64,000 nucleotides of DNA from Verrucomicrobiia bacterium (GTDB lineage: Bacteria > Verrucomicrobiota > Verrucomicrobiia > Limisphaerales > JAEYXS01), in the NCBI GenBank assembly GCA_036405135.1, contig DASWYF010000002.1:310001-374000 (forward strand). Direction: 5' to 3'. The notes under the pieces are model-generated. The model had not been told where the DNA came from. It was given only the letters and a program-made list of their open reading frames with translations, and did no database searches. Made by a program: the position numbers and the translations under genes. This document shows positions 7,840 to 16,452 of this stretch, piece by piece (position 1 is the stretch's first letter; each line of letters begins with the position of its first letter).

Positions 7840-9186
7840 TTAGATCAATGCATTAAGCAGCAGCACGAGGCCGAGACCCGCGATGGCGATGATGGTTTCC
7901 ATGACGGTCCACGTGCGCAACGTCTCACTGACGCTGAGCTTGAAGCATTCCTTCACGAACCAGAAACCGCCATCATTCACATGTGAGAGGATCAGCGAGC
8001 CGCAGCCAAGGGAGAGGATCAGCAACTCGCGGTTGATAGTAGGGTCAGCGGCGACGATCGGTGCCAGCAATCCAGCGGCGGCAGTGATGGCTACCGTTGC
8101 AGAACCTACGGCGATGCGGATCAGTGCCGCGATCAGCCAACCGAAGATGAGTGGTGGCAGTTTCCAGTCGGAGGCCATGACTTTGATGGCTTCGCCCACG
8201 CCGCTTTCCACCAGCACGCGACTAAACCCGCCACCCGCACCTACCACCAGCAGAATAGCCGCGATAGGTCCGAGGCAATCCTCCGTGAATTTGAGCAACT
8301 GCGCGCGCGTGAAACCGCACTGCTTGCTCAGGATGAACATGGAGACGATCACCCCTGCAAGCATCGCGACTACAGGGTGACCGAGAAGGGTGAACCCCTT
8401 CCGCAGTGGGCTATCGCCAGAAAGCATTATGACGGCCAGACTTCCGATCATCATCAGCCCGACAGGCATCAAGATCACGACCAGTGTCTGGCCCAGTGTC
8501 GCTGGTTTTTGCGGTCCGACTGAAATCGGATCGGAAGTGATTGAGGTGGGGGGTGGTGATTTGAGGGGGACGCGTTTCTGGATGAACAAGGTGAAAAGTG
8601 GCCCTGCCAGAATCAGAAGCGGAATGCTGAGTATAATAGACCACCCAATAGTTTTTCCGACATCAGCACCGAGCAAACCAATGGCGGCCATGGGGCCGGG
8701 GTGGGGCGGAACAAGCCCGTGAGCCACGGTCAATCCTGCGATGGTAGGCAATACGAGCACTGCCCATGAGGCAGCATTTCTAGAGGCAAGGGCGAACACG
8801 ATCGGGACCATGAGCATGACACCTACGCCAAAGAAAACGGGGAGACCGACAAGGAATGCAAGCACCACCAAGGCCCACGCCAGTCTGTCTCCCCTGGCTG
8901 ATTTCAGGATGCGGTCCGCCAGCACTTTAGCGCCGCCGGACTCTGCCAAAAGGCGGCCTAAAACCGTTCCCAAGCCAATCACTAAAGCGATTGAGCCCAA
9001 AACACCGCCTACGCCCGTTTCAATCGCTTTGCCGATTGCGGCCAAATCCATCCCGCTGGCGATACCTACGAACAACGATGCGACAATCAGGGCCAGGAAT
9101 GCACTCAGACGCAGGCAAGTGACCAGTAAGATAAGGCCAATTACCGCAAAGGCGGCAATCAGGACCAAGACCAGATGATTGGACAT
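7840..9186 (-). CDS. GntP family gluconate/H+ symporter-like permease
   Basis: Inner-membrane transporter with about 12-14 hydrophobic segments, 448 residues from the ATG at 9186. I chose this start because a GAGG sits 10 nt upstream on the minus strand; in-frame ATGs at 9195 and 9243 are alternatives. Family features: LLVTCLRLSAFLALIVASL near the N-terminus, GIASGMDLAAIGKAIETGVG, ALVVGLPVFFGVGVMLMVP-type segment, GLVPPHPGPMAAIGLLGAD and SHVNDGGFWFVKECFKLSV near the C-terminus, which is characteristic of GntP proteins. Substrates in the family are gluconate, idonate and related sugar acids. It is followed directly by the M19 dipeptidase gene. Confidence 0.9.
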   Translation of the reverse strand: MSNHLVLVLIAAFAVIGLILLVTCLRLSAFLALIVASLFVGIASGMDLAAIGKAIETGVGGVLGSIALVIGLGTVLGRLLAESGGAKVLADRILKSARGDRLAWALVVLAFLVGLPVFFGVGVMLMVPIVFALASRNAASWAVLVLPTIAGLTVAHGLVPPHPGPMAAIGLLGADVGKTIGWSIILSIPLLILAGPLFTLFIQKRVPLKSPPPTSITSDPISVGPQKPATLGQTLVVILMPVGLMMIGSLAVIMLSGDSPLRKGFTLLGHPVVAMLAGVIVSMFILSKQCGFTRAQLLKFTEDCLGPIAAILLVVGAGGGFSRVLVESGVGEAIKVMASDWKLPPLIFGWLIAALIRIAVGSATVAITAAAGLLAPIVAADPTINRELLILSLGCGSLILSHVNDGGFWFVKECFKLSVSETLRTWTVMETIIAIAGLGLVLLLNALI

Positions 9187-9300
9187 GTCAGGCATGCCTC
9201 GTGAGATGCTGGCGAGATTAAGATGTGTCTGCAAGCAACTCATGATTTATGAACGCAATTCATAGACTGCTGCTTCATCAATGAATTCCAATTTGGGCGG

Positions 9301-9316
9301 TGGATAAAAAAAGCCA
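9301..9316 (+). promoter_or_regulatory. Candidate upstream activator element, glnK1
   Basis: The 16-mer TGGATAAAAAAAGCCA occurs here and again, identically, upstream of glnA (15078-15093). A 13/16 match lies upstream of glnK2 (11551-11566). Here it starts 123 nt before the sigma-54 box, the usual place for an enhancer-binding protein site. An inverted pair AATTCAT (9257-9263) and ATGAATT (9281-9287) lies just upstream. The rest of the roughly 400-nt gap between the GntP gene and glnK1 is AT-rich and holds no gene that I can see. Confidence 0.5.
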
Positions 9317-9423
9317 ATATGCTTGAATGTACTCAAAGTGAGGGTTGGTTTAGTTTTTTTAAAAATTCATAATGTGCTTATTATAAAGTGGTTAAAACTT
9401 ATTTTGTTTTTAGCTGATCACTT

Positions 9424-9439
9424 TGGCATCATGAGTGCT
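9424..9439 (+). promoter_or_regulatory. Sigma-54 promoter of glnK1-amtB1
   Basis: TGGCATC-N5-TGCT has the invariant GG and GC of -24/-12 promoters at the right 10-bp spacing (consensus TGGCACG-N4-TTGC). Nearly the same box precedes glnK2 and glnA. Transcription would start near 9451, giving a leader of about 130 nt. A weaker GG-N10-GC match at 9470-9485 could be an accessory site. Confidence 0.72.
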
Positions 9440-9578
9440 TAGTCGAGGATGCGCAGTTGGGATGGCTGATGGTAGCTGTTTTGCTGAGAATGACTTTCCT
9501 ATGCAGTTGGTGGTGTTGGTTCTGCGTCCGGCCTGTAGCCGTTACACGCAACATAAGTTAAAGAGCGATAACTAGTAA

Positions 9579-9923
<345 letters not shown>

Positions 9924-9948
9924 AACAATCAAAGGAGAACTCATAATA

Positions 9949-11379
9949 ATGAAACGCATACTCAGTCTAATCGCCCTGACCGGGCTCTGTCTGGCGGGAA
10001 CGATCCATGCCCAAGACGCCACCAATGCCGTGCCGGCAGTTGCCGAAGCGGTGACGAATGCCGTGGCCACCGCCGCAGATGCGGCCGCCGATGCCCCTAA
10101 ATACAAAGATTTGGCCGCCTTTGGAGAATCATCGGGTTACACCATCTTCACCACGAACAACCTATGGATGATGCTTGCCACAGCGCTGGTGTTCATCATG
10201 CACTTGGGTTTCGCGACAGTGGAAACGGGCCTGACCCGCTCTAAGAACACCGTGAACATCCTGTTCAAGAACACCCTGATTCCCTGCATCGGTCTGCTGA
10301 CCTATGCGCTGATGGGTTTCAACTTGATGTATCCGGGTGCGGATTTTGCCGGGAAGTGGTTTGGTTTCGGCGGATTTGGCATCGGCTTTGCCGATGATGT
10401 GGGCGGCCTGACGGATGTTTACAACGCCGGTTACACCTATTGGACTGACTTCCTGTTCCAAGGCATGTTCGCGGCCACTGCGGCGACCATCGTTTCCGGT
10501 GCTGTGGCGGAACGCGTGAAGCTGAGCAGCTTCATGATTTTCTCGGTGCTGTTCGTCTCCATCTCTTATCCGATCACGGGCATGTGGCAATGGGGTGGTG
10601 GCGCACTCAAGGCGATGGCGACTCCGTTCTATGATTTCGCCGGTTCCACTCTGGTGCATTCGGTGGGCGGTTGGGGCGCCTTGGCGGGTGTGATGCTCCT
10701 CGGGCCTCGTATCGGTAAATACACCGCTGATGGCAAGGTGCGTCCGGTGCTCGGTCACAGCATGCCGCTGGCCACGATTGGTGTGTTCCTCCTCTGGTTG
10801 GGCTGGTTCGGTTTCAATGGTGGCTCTGTGCTCTCCGCGAATCCGGCTTTGACATCCCTCGTTCTGGTGACGACCTGTCTGGCGGCTGCAGCGGGCGGTC
10901 TGGCGGCGGCATTGACCTCATGGGCTGTCTTGAAGAAGCCTGACCTCTCGATGGCCTTGAACGGCATCCTGGCCGGTCTCGTCGGCATCACTGCCGGTGC
11001 GGATCAAATGAGCCCGATGGATTCCATCATCATCGGTCTTATCGCCGGTGTGCTGGTGTTCTTCTCGGTCCTGATGTTTGACAAGTTCAAGCTCGATGAT
11101 CCGGTGGGTGCCATCTCCGTGCATTTGGTCTGCGGTATCTTTGGCACGCTTGCGGTCGGCATGTTCGGCGCGATGAAGGGCATGGACCAGTTCATGTCTC
11201 AATTGAAGGGCGTGGCGGCCGTGGGTGTGTTCACCTTTGTGTTCGCATTCGTGGTATTCTTTGCCCTCAAGATGACGATTGGCCTGCGCGTCAGCGCCGA
11301 AGAGGAAACCGAAGGTTTGGATGCGGGCGAGCATGGTGCCCATGCTTATCCTGACTTCCAGTCTGCGGCTGAGAAGTAA
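9949..11379 (+). CDS. amtB: Ammonium transporter (Amt/MEP/Rh), copy 1
   Basis: Trimeric ammonia channel in the inner membrane, 476 residues from the ATG at 9949, which has AAAGGAG 12-18 nt upstream; the longer open frame into glnK is not used. A cleaved signal peptide (MKRILSLIALTGLCLAG) is followed by an Ala-rich linker and 11 membrane segments. The twin pore histidines are in DFAGSTLVHSVGGWGALAG and GAISVHLVCGIFGTLAVG. The VETGLTRSKNTVNILFKN region distinguishes this paralogue from copy 2, which has the AmtB-like FYGGLVRKKN. The C-terminal LRVSAEEETEGLDAGEHG is the GlnK-docking tail. A terminator follows at 11453. Confidence 0.96.
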   Translation: MKRILSLIALTGLCLAGTIHAQDATNAVPAVAEAVTNAVATAADAAADAPKYKDLAAFGESSGYTIFTTNNLWMMLATALVFIMHLGFATVETGLTRSKNTVNILFKNTLIPCIGLLTYALMGFNLMYPGADFAGKWFGFGGFGIGFADDVGGLTDVYNAGYTYWTDFLFQGMFAATAATIVSGAVAERVKLSSFMIFSVLFVSISYPITGMWQWGGGALKAMATPFYDFAGSTLVHSVGGWGALAGVMLLGPRIGKYTADGKVRPVLGHSMPLATIGVFLLWLGWFGFNGGSVLSANPALTSLVLVTTCLAAAAGGLAAALTSWAVLKKPDLSMALNGILAGLVGITAGADQMSPMDSIIIGLIAGVLVFFSVLMFDKFKLDDPVGAISVHLVCGIFGTLAVGMFGAMKGMDQFMSQLKGVAAVGVFTFVFAFVVFFALKMTIGLRVSAEEETEGLDAGEHGAHAYPDFQSAAEK

Positions 11380-11452
11380 TAGATTTAGCGTTTTCGTATC
11401 AATAATTGGCGGTCCGTGAGTCGTCGTTGATCAAGACGCAGATTTCAAACGC

Positions 11453-11484
11453 AAAGGGCAGCCTTTCAATGGCTGCCCTTTTTT
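11453..11484 (+). terminator. Intrinsic terminator after amtB1
   Basis: AAAGGGCAGCC, a 7-nt loop (TTTCAAT), then GGCTGCCC running into TTTTTT. The sequence between the amtB1 stop and the hairpin resembles the one after amtB2 (both begin TCAATAAT followed by GGCGG), so the duplication that made the two units seems to include the 3' end. Confidence 0.88.
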
Positions 11485-11550
11485 GTTCGTTTTAATTTCA
11501 TGAATGAAATTCATTGGATTCCTTTAAACCATGAGTAGTTATTCGCTTTT

Positions 11551-11566
11551 TGTATAAAAAAATACA
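11551..11566 (+). promoter_or_regulatory. Candidate upstream activator element, glnK2
   Basis: TGTATAAAAAAATACA is a perfect dyad (TGTAT/ATACA) and matches the 16-mer upstream of glnK1 and glnA at 13 of 16 positions. It starts 112 nt before the sigma-54 box. A second dyad overlaps it (AAAAATAC at 11558-11565 with GTATTTTT at 11571-11578), and ATGAAT/ATTCAT repeats lie just upstream near 11501-11515. The 380-nt gap between amtB1 and glnK2 otherwise holds only the terminator and the promoter. Confidence 0.45.
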
Positions 11567-11662
11567 CTTTGTATTTTTGTGCTCTGATGCAGTGATTTGA
11601 TGATTGAATTGTAAGTTGCTCATTTTGAGTTGGTTATGACAATGAGGATTTTAATCAAGAGA

Positions 11663-11678
11663 TGGCATCGCAGGTGCT
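11663..11678 (+). promoter_or_regulatory. Sigma-54 promoter of glnK2-amtB2
   Basis: TGGCATCGCAGGTGCT carries the -24 GG and -12 GC at correct spacing and shares TGGCATC-N5-TGCT with the glnK1 and glnA boxes. The predicted start is near 11690, 70 nt before the ATG. Confidence 0.75.
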
Positions 11679-11750
11679 AAAGAAGACGCAACCTGAATTT
11701 GGATAAGTATTTTGCGGAGACACGCAAGGAACATTTTCCGAATGCAGTGA

Positions 11751-12098
<348 letters not shown>

Positions 12099-12124
12099 CC
12101 AACAATTAAGGAGAATCTATCATA

Positions 12125-13585
12125 ATGAAACGCATACTCAGTTTGATCGCCTTGGCCGGGCTCTGTCTGGCCGGCACCCTAAACGCCCAAGATGCCACTA
12201 ACGCGGCTCCGGCAGTTGCCGCAGCCGCGGAAGCGGCGGCCGCACCCAAGGAGCCTACCTTGGAGCAACGCGTGGCTGACATCGAAGCCTACGTGAACAA
12301 CGGCGCCCGCACGCCGGATGTGGCCTCCAAGATCGGTGGCCCTGGCCCTGGCCACAACGCCTGGCAGATGACCTCCACAGCGCTCGTGCTCTTCATGACG
12401 CTTCCTGGTCTGGCTCTCTTCTACGGTGGTCTCGTTCGCAAGAAGAACGTTCTCTCCGTTCTCGCCCAATGCATGGGCATCGCGGGCCTCGTGACCATAC
12501 TCTGGTGGGCGTGCGGTTACAGCTTGTCTTTCGGTACTGGCGACGAAATGGTTAAAGGCATTCTCGGCAGCCTTGATCAGGCGATGTTGAAGGATGTGGA
12601 TCCTTACAAGGTTGGCGCTGGCTATCACTGGATCAGCGACGCCATGTGGGCCATGTTCCAGCTCACGTTCGCGATCATCACCCCGGCTCTGATCGTGGGT
12701 GCCATCGCCGAGCGTATGAAGTTCTCCGCTGTGCTGCTCTTCGTGGCCATCTGGATGTTCGTAGTTTACTTCCCGTTCGCGCACATGGTCTGGTCCACGA
12801 CCGGTTTGATGTGCGGTCCGCTCAATCCTAATGCCGCGATCAAGGCGATCGACTTCGCTGGTGGTACCGTGGTGCATATGACCTCCGGTTGGTCCGCGCT
12901 CGTCCTCTGCATCATCCTCGGCAAGCGCCGTGGCTACGGCAAAGAGCCGATGCCGCCGCACTCCATGGTCATGTGCATGGTCGGCACGGGCATGCTCTAT
13001 GTGGGCTGGTACGGTTTCAACGCCGGTTCCGCGCTAGGTGCTGACGGCATCGCGTCCAACGCGTTCATGACGACGACGCTCGCCGCTGCGGTGGCTGGTT
13101 TCGTGTGGGCGGTGATGGAATGGATCCTGAAGGGCAAGCCGAGCGTGCTCGGTTTCTGCTCCGGTATCGTGGCCGGTCTCGTGGTGATCACGCCTGCCGC
13201 TGGTTTCGTGACGGCGACCTCCTCCGTCATCATGGGTGTGCTGGCTGGTATCGTACCGTTCTTCGCGGTGGCTTACCTCAAGCAGAAGCTCGGCTTCGAT
13301 GACGCCTTGGATACGTTCGGTGTGCACGGTGTGGGTGGCACGATGGGTGCGATCCTGACGGGCATCTTCGCTGACGAGAAGGCTAACGCGGTTGTCGCTG
13401 GCCTGAAGCAAGGTCTCGTGATGGAGCAAGTCAAAGCGGTCGTCCTGACGATCGTCTGGAGCGTGGTCGCCACGGCGATCATCGCCTTCATCGTGAAGGC
13501 TGTGGTGGGTCTGCGTCCTTCTGAGGAAGTGGAACATCAAGGTCTGGACCTGGCCGAACACGGCGAGGAAGGCTACCACGGTTAA
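12125..13585 (+). CDS. amtB: Ammonium transporter (Amt/MEP/Rh), copy 2
   Basis: A 486-residue ammonium channel of the E. coli AmtB-like subgroup. The signal peptide MKRILSLIALAGLCLAG is almost the same as in copy 1. After it comes a linker with a short charged helix (LEQRVADIEAYVN), then ALFYGGLVRKKNVLSVLAQC, AIAERMKFSAVLLFVAIW, and the pore histidines in AGGTVVHMTSGWSALVLC and FGVHGVGGTMGAILTG. The membrane body is clearly more distant from copy 1 than the leader or the P-II genes are, so the two channels are diverged paralogues attached to homogenised 5' ends. A C-terminal LAEHGEEGY tail is the likely P-II contact. A terminator follows at 13653. Confidence 0.96.
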   Translation: MKRILSLIALAGLCLAGTLNAQDATNAAPAVAAAAEAAAAPKEPTLEQRVADIEAYVNNGARTPDVASKIGGPGPGHNAWQMTSTALVLFMTLPGLALFYGGLVRKKNVLSVLAQCMGIAGLVTILWWACGYSLSFGTGDEMVKGILGSLDQAMLKDVDPYKVGAGYHWISDAMWAMFQLTFAIITPALIVGAIAERMKFSAVLLFVAIWMFVVYFPFAHMVWSTTGLMCGPLNPNAAIKAIDFAGGTVVHMTSGWSALVLCIILGKRRGYGKEPMPPHSMVMCMVGTGMLYVGWYGFNAGSALGADGIASNAFMTTTLAAAVAGFVWAVMEWILKGKPSVLGFCSGIVAGLVVITPAAGFVTATSSVIMGVLAGIVPFFAVAYLKQKLGFDDALDTFGVHGVGGTMGAILTGIFADEKANAVVAGLKQGLVMEQVKAVVLTIVWSVVATAIIAFIVKAVVGLRPSEEVEHQGLDLAEHGEEGYHG

Positions 13586-13652
13586 TACTTTGCGTGCGCA
13601 TCAATAATGGCGGCCTGTGAGCCGACCTTGGTGCGCAACGCAGCCAAATCAA

Positions 13653-13684
13653 AAGGGGCACTCGCGAGAGTGCCCCTTGTTGTT
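13653..13684 (+). terminator. Intrinsic terminator after amtB2
   Basis: Perfect 11-bp stem AAGGGGCACTC / GAGTGCCCCTT with a GCGA tetraloop, followed by GTTGTTTT. It also separates this unit from the convergent phosphatase gene. Confidence 0.85.
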
Positions 13685-13725
13685 TTACGGGATGGGATAT
13701 CGGCGAAAAATTGCCGACAGGATTT

Positions 13726-14568
13726 TCAGACGATCTGGATGACCAAAGCGGTGGTGTTGTCCTTCCCGCTATTCTTCAAAGATTCATCCACCAACAGTTG
13801 CGCGGGACCTTTGCCATCAGATTGGGCATCCGTAGCCCGCAACAGTTCCACCAGATGATGATCGTAGAGTCCATCGATGAGGCCATCAGAACAGATCAAG
13901 AACACATCGCCCGGTTCGTAACCGACTGAACCCACTTGCGGGTCCACAAATTGATTGCCGCCACCCAGCGCCTTTTGCAGCACACTGCGCCGTGGATGAT
14001 TGCGTGCTTCGCGCTCATTGATCTTGCCGTTGCGCAAGAGCCAGCCTACGTGGGTGTCATCGTGTGTAAGTTGCTTGATCGTATCGCTGCCAGCCGGAAG
14101 ATAATAGATGCGGCTGTCGCCAACGTGACCGAAATACATCCAGCCCGGGGCGAACCAGCAGAGGCTGAGCGTGGTCTCCATGCCGCGGCATTCATCGTAG
14201 CTGTCACCGAAAAATTTCAGAGACTTGTGCACCTGAGTGTAGAGTTCGGTAAGGATGTCGGCAAACCCGGCATCCAAGCCCAACGCGGCATTGCGGAAAG
14301 AGCGGGGGAGCAGGGTGGTGAGCTTTTCAACGGCGATGCGACTGGCGTATTCACCCGACTTGGCACCGCCCATGCCATCGCTCACAGCGAAAACGAAATC
14401 GTGATAGGCGTTGGTGGTTTCGCCATATTTGCCGAGGCGATGGATCTCGTGCGCATCAAACTGAAGTCCTAAAAAGGAATCCTCGTTATTCTTGCGGACT
14501 TTTCCAACGTCAGAACGGCCGGACCATTTGAAGGTGCGGACGGCGGCGGCGCGGCTCACAGGATTCAT
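13726..14568 (-). CDS. PP2C-family protein serine/threonine phosphatase
   Basis: A 280-residue stand-alone phosphatase of the Stp/PrpC type, which removes phosphate from Ser/Thr using two metal ions. Motifs run in order: VGKVRKNNEDSF (motif 1), FAVSDGMGGAKSGEYAS (metal Asp), ECRGMETTLSLC, FGHVGDSRIYYL, the HTH-like THVGWLLRNGKINEREARNH flap, LICSDGLIDGL and GKDNTTALVIQI (last metal Asp). There is no membrane segment. Its ATG overlaps the stop of the small kinase-like gene upstream (ATGA), so kinase and phosphatase are made together. Lying between two nitrogen-assimilation units, it could act on a nitrogen-control protein, but nothing in the sequence proves that. Confidence 0.93.
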   Translation of the reverse strand: MNPVSRAAAVRTFKWSGRSDVGKVRKNNEDSFLGLQFDAHEIHRLGKYGETTNAYHDFVFAVSDGMGGAKSGEYASRIAVEKLTTLLPRSFRNAALGLDAGFADILTELYTQVHKSLKFFGDSYDECRGMETTLSLCWFAPGWMYFGHVGDSRIYYLPAGSDTIKQLTHDDTHVGWLLRNGKINEREARNHPRRSVLQKALGGGNQFVDPQVGSVGYEPGDVFLICSDGLIDGLYDHHLVELLRATDAQSDGKGPAQLLVDESLKNSGKDNTTALVIQIV

Positions 14569-14972
14569 TTCTGCTCAGATGTCGTTTGTTGTTCGGAGCC
14601 GGGGAGAATTGTGGCGAACTCAAAATCAATCAAACAGAATCGACCATCGGTCTGCCGGTAGGTGACATTGCGCATATCGGGATCATCGTGACGTACACCA
14701 AACGCTTCCAGTTCGCCGAAGAGTTCGGCGGTGCGTTTAGCGTCCAGATGTTCCACGCGCATGCCACAATTGCTGGTGACCATGGTCAGGCTTTCCGGGC
14801 GTGCTTCCAGCAGGCGGGGAACGAACGGGCAGGCGCGCTCTTCCAGGTAACGCAGAACTTTCGTCTCATTATCAAAGCGTTCTTGGGCATTGGGGCCATG
14901 AAACGTTTTGATGACCCGGCCATCAAAGGTTAACCGGACGGTAGCTCGGAGGGTATCTTTTACCTTTAACAT
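14565..14972 (-). CDS. Miniature protein kinase-like protein
   Basis: Only 135 residues, but the key kinase elements are visible: a beta-3-like Lys (VIKTF, K22), a helix-C-like Glu (NETKVLRYL, E36), a catalytic loop RHDDPDMRN in HxDxxxxN spacing (H95, D97, N102) and a DFE metal motif (LIDFEFA, D116). The glycine-rich loop is weak or absent and most of the C-lobe is missing, so this is closer to the RIO/Bud32/LPS-kinase-like minimal kinases than to Hanks kinases. It is translationally coupled to the PP2C gene by a 4-nt overlap and lies upstream of it, divergent from glnA. Activity, if any, on protein or small molecule is unknown. Confidence 0.7.
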   Translation of the reverse strand: MLKVKDTLRATVRLTFDGRVIKTFHGPNAQERFDNETKVLRYLEERACPFVPRLLEARPESLTMVTSNCGMRVEHLDAKRTAELFGELEAFGVRHDDPDMRNVTYRQTDGRFCLIDFEFATILPGSEQQTTSEQK

Positions 14973-15077
14973 GATACGTCAAATCCCATGGAGTTTAGGT
15001 TTGAATCATCGCATCCAAGTGCTTGTGGTCAAAGGACATTTTTCTTTGATCATGAATACTGCTCGTAGTTTAAGGGA

Positions 15078-15093
15078 TGGATAAAAAAAGCCA
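15078..15093 (+). promoter_or_regulatory. Candidate upstream activator element, glnA
   Basis: TGGATAAAAAAAGCCA, identical to the 16-mer upstream of glnK1, starting 149 nt before the glnA sigma-54 box. The region 14973-15315 holds this element, the palindrome at 15109 and the promoter, and no gene that I can see. Confidence 0.5.
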
Positions 15094-15108
15094 CATTGAT
15101 TAAATGCA

Positions 15109-15134
15109 TTCATGGAATTCAATCATTCCATGAA
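15109..15134. promoter_or_regulatory. Palindromic operator candidate upstream of glnA
   Basis: Perfect 10-bp inverted repeat TTCATGGAAT / ATTCCATGAA with a 6-nt spacer, lying between the A-tract element and the sigma-54 box. No T-run follows, so it is a better protein-binding site than a terminator. Shorter TTCAT/ATGAA repeats also occur upstream of both glnK genes. Confidence 0.5.
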
Positions 15135-15226
15135 GTGGATAGATTTTTCAAAATATGCTGTTTCCCGCTGGTTAAGAAGGAGTTGCAGGGATTTTGCATG
15201 GTATATCATTAGGAGAGCTTGCCAAG

Positions 15227-15242
15227 TGGCATCTTAGCTGCT
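15227..15242 (+). promoter_or_regulatory. Sigma-54 promoter of glnA
   Basis: TGGCATCTTAGCTGCT has the -24 GG and -12 GC at correct spacing and is the third copy of TGGCATC-N5-TGCT in this island. The predicted start is near 15254, about 62 nt before the ATG. Confidence 0.75.
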
Positions 15243-15315
15243 CAGACTTACAATCACTGGACGCACTGTAGCATTTTGCGCAGTTAAACCGGACTAAACA
15301 CAATACATCCATCAC

Positions 15316-16341
15316 ATGGCGAAATATAAGTTGGAATATATCTGGCTCGACGGTTATCAACCCGTGCCCAATCTCCGTAGCAAGACCCAAATCAAGGAGT
15401 TCAGCAGCTTCCCGAAGCTCGAAGAACTGCCGATGTGGGGCTTCGATGGTAGCTCTACGCGCCAAGCTGAAGGCCGCAGCTCTGACTGCATGCTCAAGCC
15501 CGTGGCGGTTTATCCTGATTCGACACGCAAGAATGGCGTGCTCGTAATGTGCGAAGTCATGCAACCGGACGGCAAGACGCCGCACGCTTCTAACTCTCGT
15601 GCGACGATCCTCGATGACCCCGGTGCCTGGTTCGGTTTCGAGCAGGAATATTTCCTCTATCAAGACGGTGTGCCGCTGGGCTTCCCGGCCGGTGGTGGTT
15701 TCCCGCCGCCGCAGGGTGAGTACTACACCGGCGTGGGCTACAAGAACGTGGGCGACATCGCCCGCAAGATCGTCGAGGAACATCTCGACCTGTGCTTGGA
15801 TGCTGGCATCAACCACGAAGGCATCAACGCCGAAGTGGCGAAGGGCCAATGGGAATTCCAGATCTTCGGTAAGGGCTCCAAGAGCGCCGCTGATCAGATC
15901 TGGGTCGCCCGCTACCTCTTGCTGCGCCTCTGCGAGCAGTACGGTGTGGACGTGAACTGGCACTGCAAGCCGCTGGGCAAGGACGTGGATTGGAACGGTT
16001 CCGGCATGCACTCCAACTTCTCTACCACGCACATGCGTGAAGTGGGCGGCAAGGAATACTTCGAAGCCCTCATGGCGGCGTTCGATAAGTATAAGAACGA
16101 ACACATCGCTGTGTATGGCCCGGACAACCATCTGCGCTTGACTGGTCTGCATGAGACGCAGTCCATCGACAAGTTCAACTACGGTGTCGCCAACCGCGGT
16201 GCATCCATCCGTGTGCCGCACAGCTTCGTGAACAACGGCTACAAGGGTTACTTGGAAGACCGCCGTCCGAACTCGCAAGGTGATCCGTATCAGATCGCGA
16301 GCCGTATCTTGCAGACGATCGCCACGGTGCCCCTGAAGTAA
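15316..16341 (+). CDS. glnA: Glutamine synthetase type II (eukaryotic-like)
   Basis: Makes glutamine from glutamate, ammonia and ATP. The 341-residue length and the motifs identify GSII, the short type found in eukaryotes and a few bacteria, not the 470-residue GSI. Visible features: YIWLDGYQ at the start, LPMWGFDGSSTRQAEG, WFGFEQEYFLYQDG, the GQWEFQIFGKGSKSAADQIW metal/substrate block, GSGMHSNFSTTHMRE and NRGASIRVPHSF, and the C-terminal RRPNSQGDPYQIASRI. GSII lacks the adenylylation loop of GSI, so control is probably transcriptional (sigma-54 box at 15227) or through unknown factors. It is a single-gene unit ending in a terminator. Confidence 0.96.
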   Translation: MAKYKLEYIWLDGYQPVPNLRSKTQIKEFSSFPKLEELPMWGFDGSSTRQAEGRSSDCMLKPVAVYPDSTRKNGVLVMCEVMQPDGKTPHASNSRATILDDPGAWFGFEQEYFLYQDGVPLGFPAGGGFPPPQGEYYTGVGYKNVGDIARKIVEEHLDLCLDAGINHEGINAEVAKGQWEFQIFGKGSKSAADQIWVARYLLLRLCEQYGVDVNWHCKPLGKDVDWNGSGMHSNFSTTHMREVGGKEYFEALMAAFDKYKNEHIAVYGPDNHLRLTGLHETQSIDKFNYGVANRGASIRVPHSFVNNGYKGYLEDRRPNSQGDPYQIASRILQTIATVPLK

Positions 16342-16364
16342 TTCAGTCCACTGACAGTTTCACG

Positions 16365-16399
16365 AACGGCGCGGAAGAGATTCCGCGCCGTTTTCTTTT
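16365..16399 (+). terminator. Intrinsic terminator after glnA
   Basis: AACGGCGCGGAA, a GAGA loop, TTCCGCGCCGTT, then TTCTTTTT. A perfect 12-bp stem with a T-rich tail just before leuS. Confidence 0.9.
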
Positions 16400-16452
16400 T
16401 GCTAATTCCGCCATTGCCCCCGGAAACGGGTTTCCGCAATATCTGCGGCCTT

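Noticed and set aside
9470..9485. Second -24/-12-like match upstream of glnK1
   Set aside because: It has GG and GC at the right spacing but lacks the TGGCATC-N5-TGCT identity shared by the other three boxes; kept only as a comment.
15172..16278. 368-codon minus-strand frame opposite glnA
   Set aside because: Antisense shadow of glutamine synthetase; no recognisable protein features.
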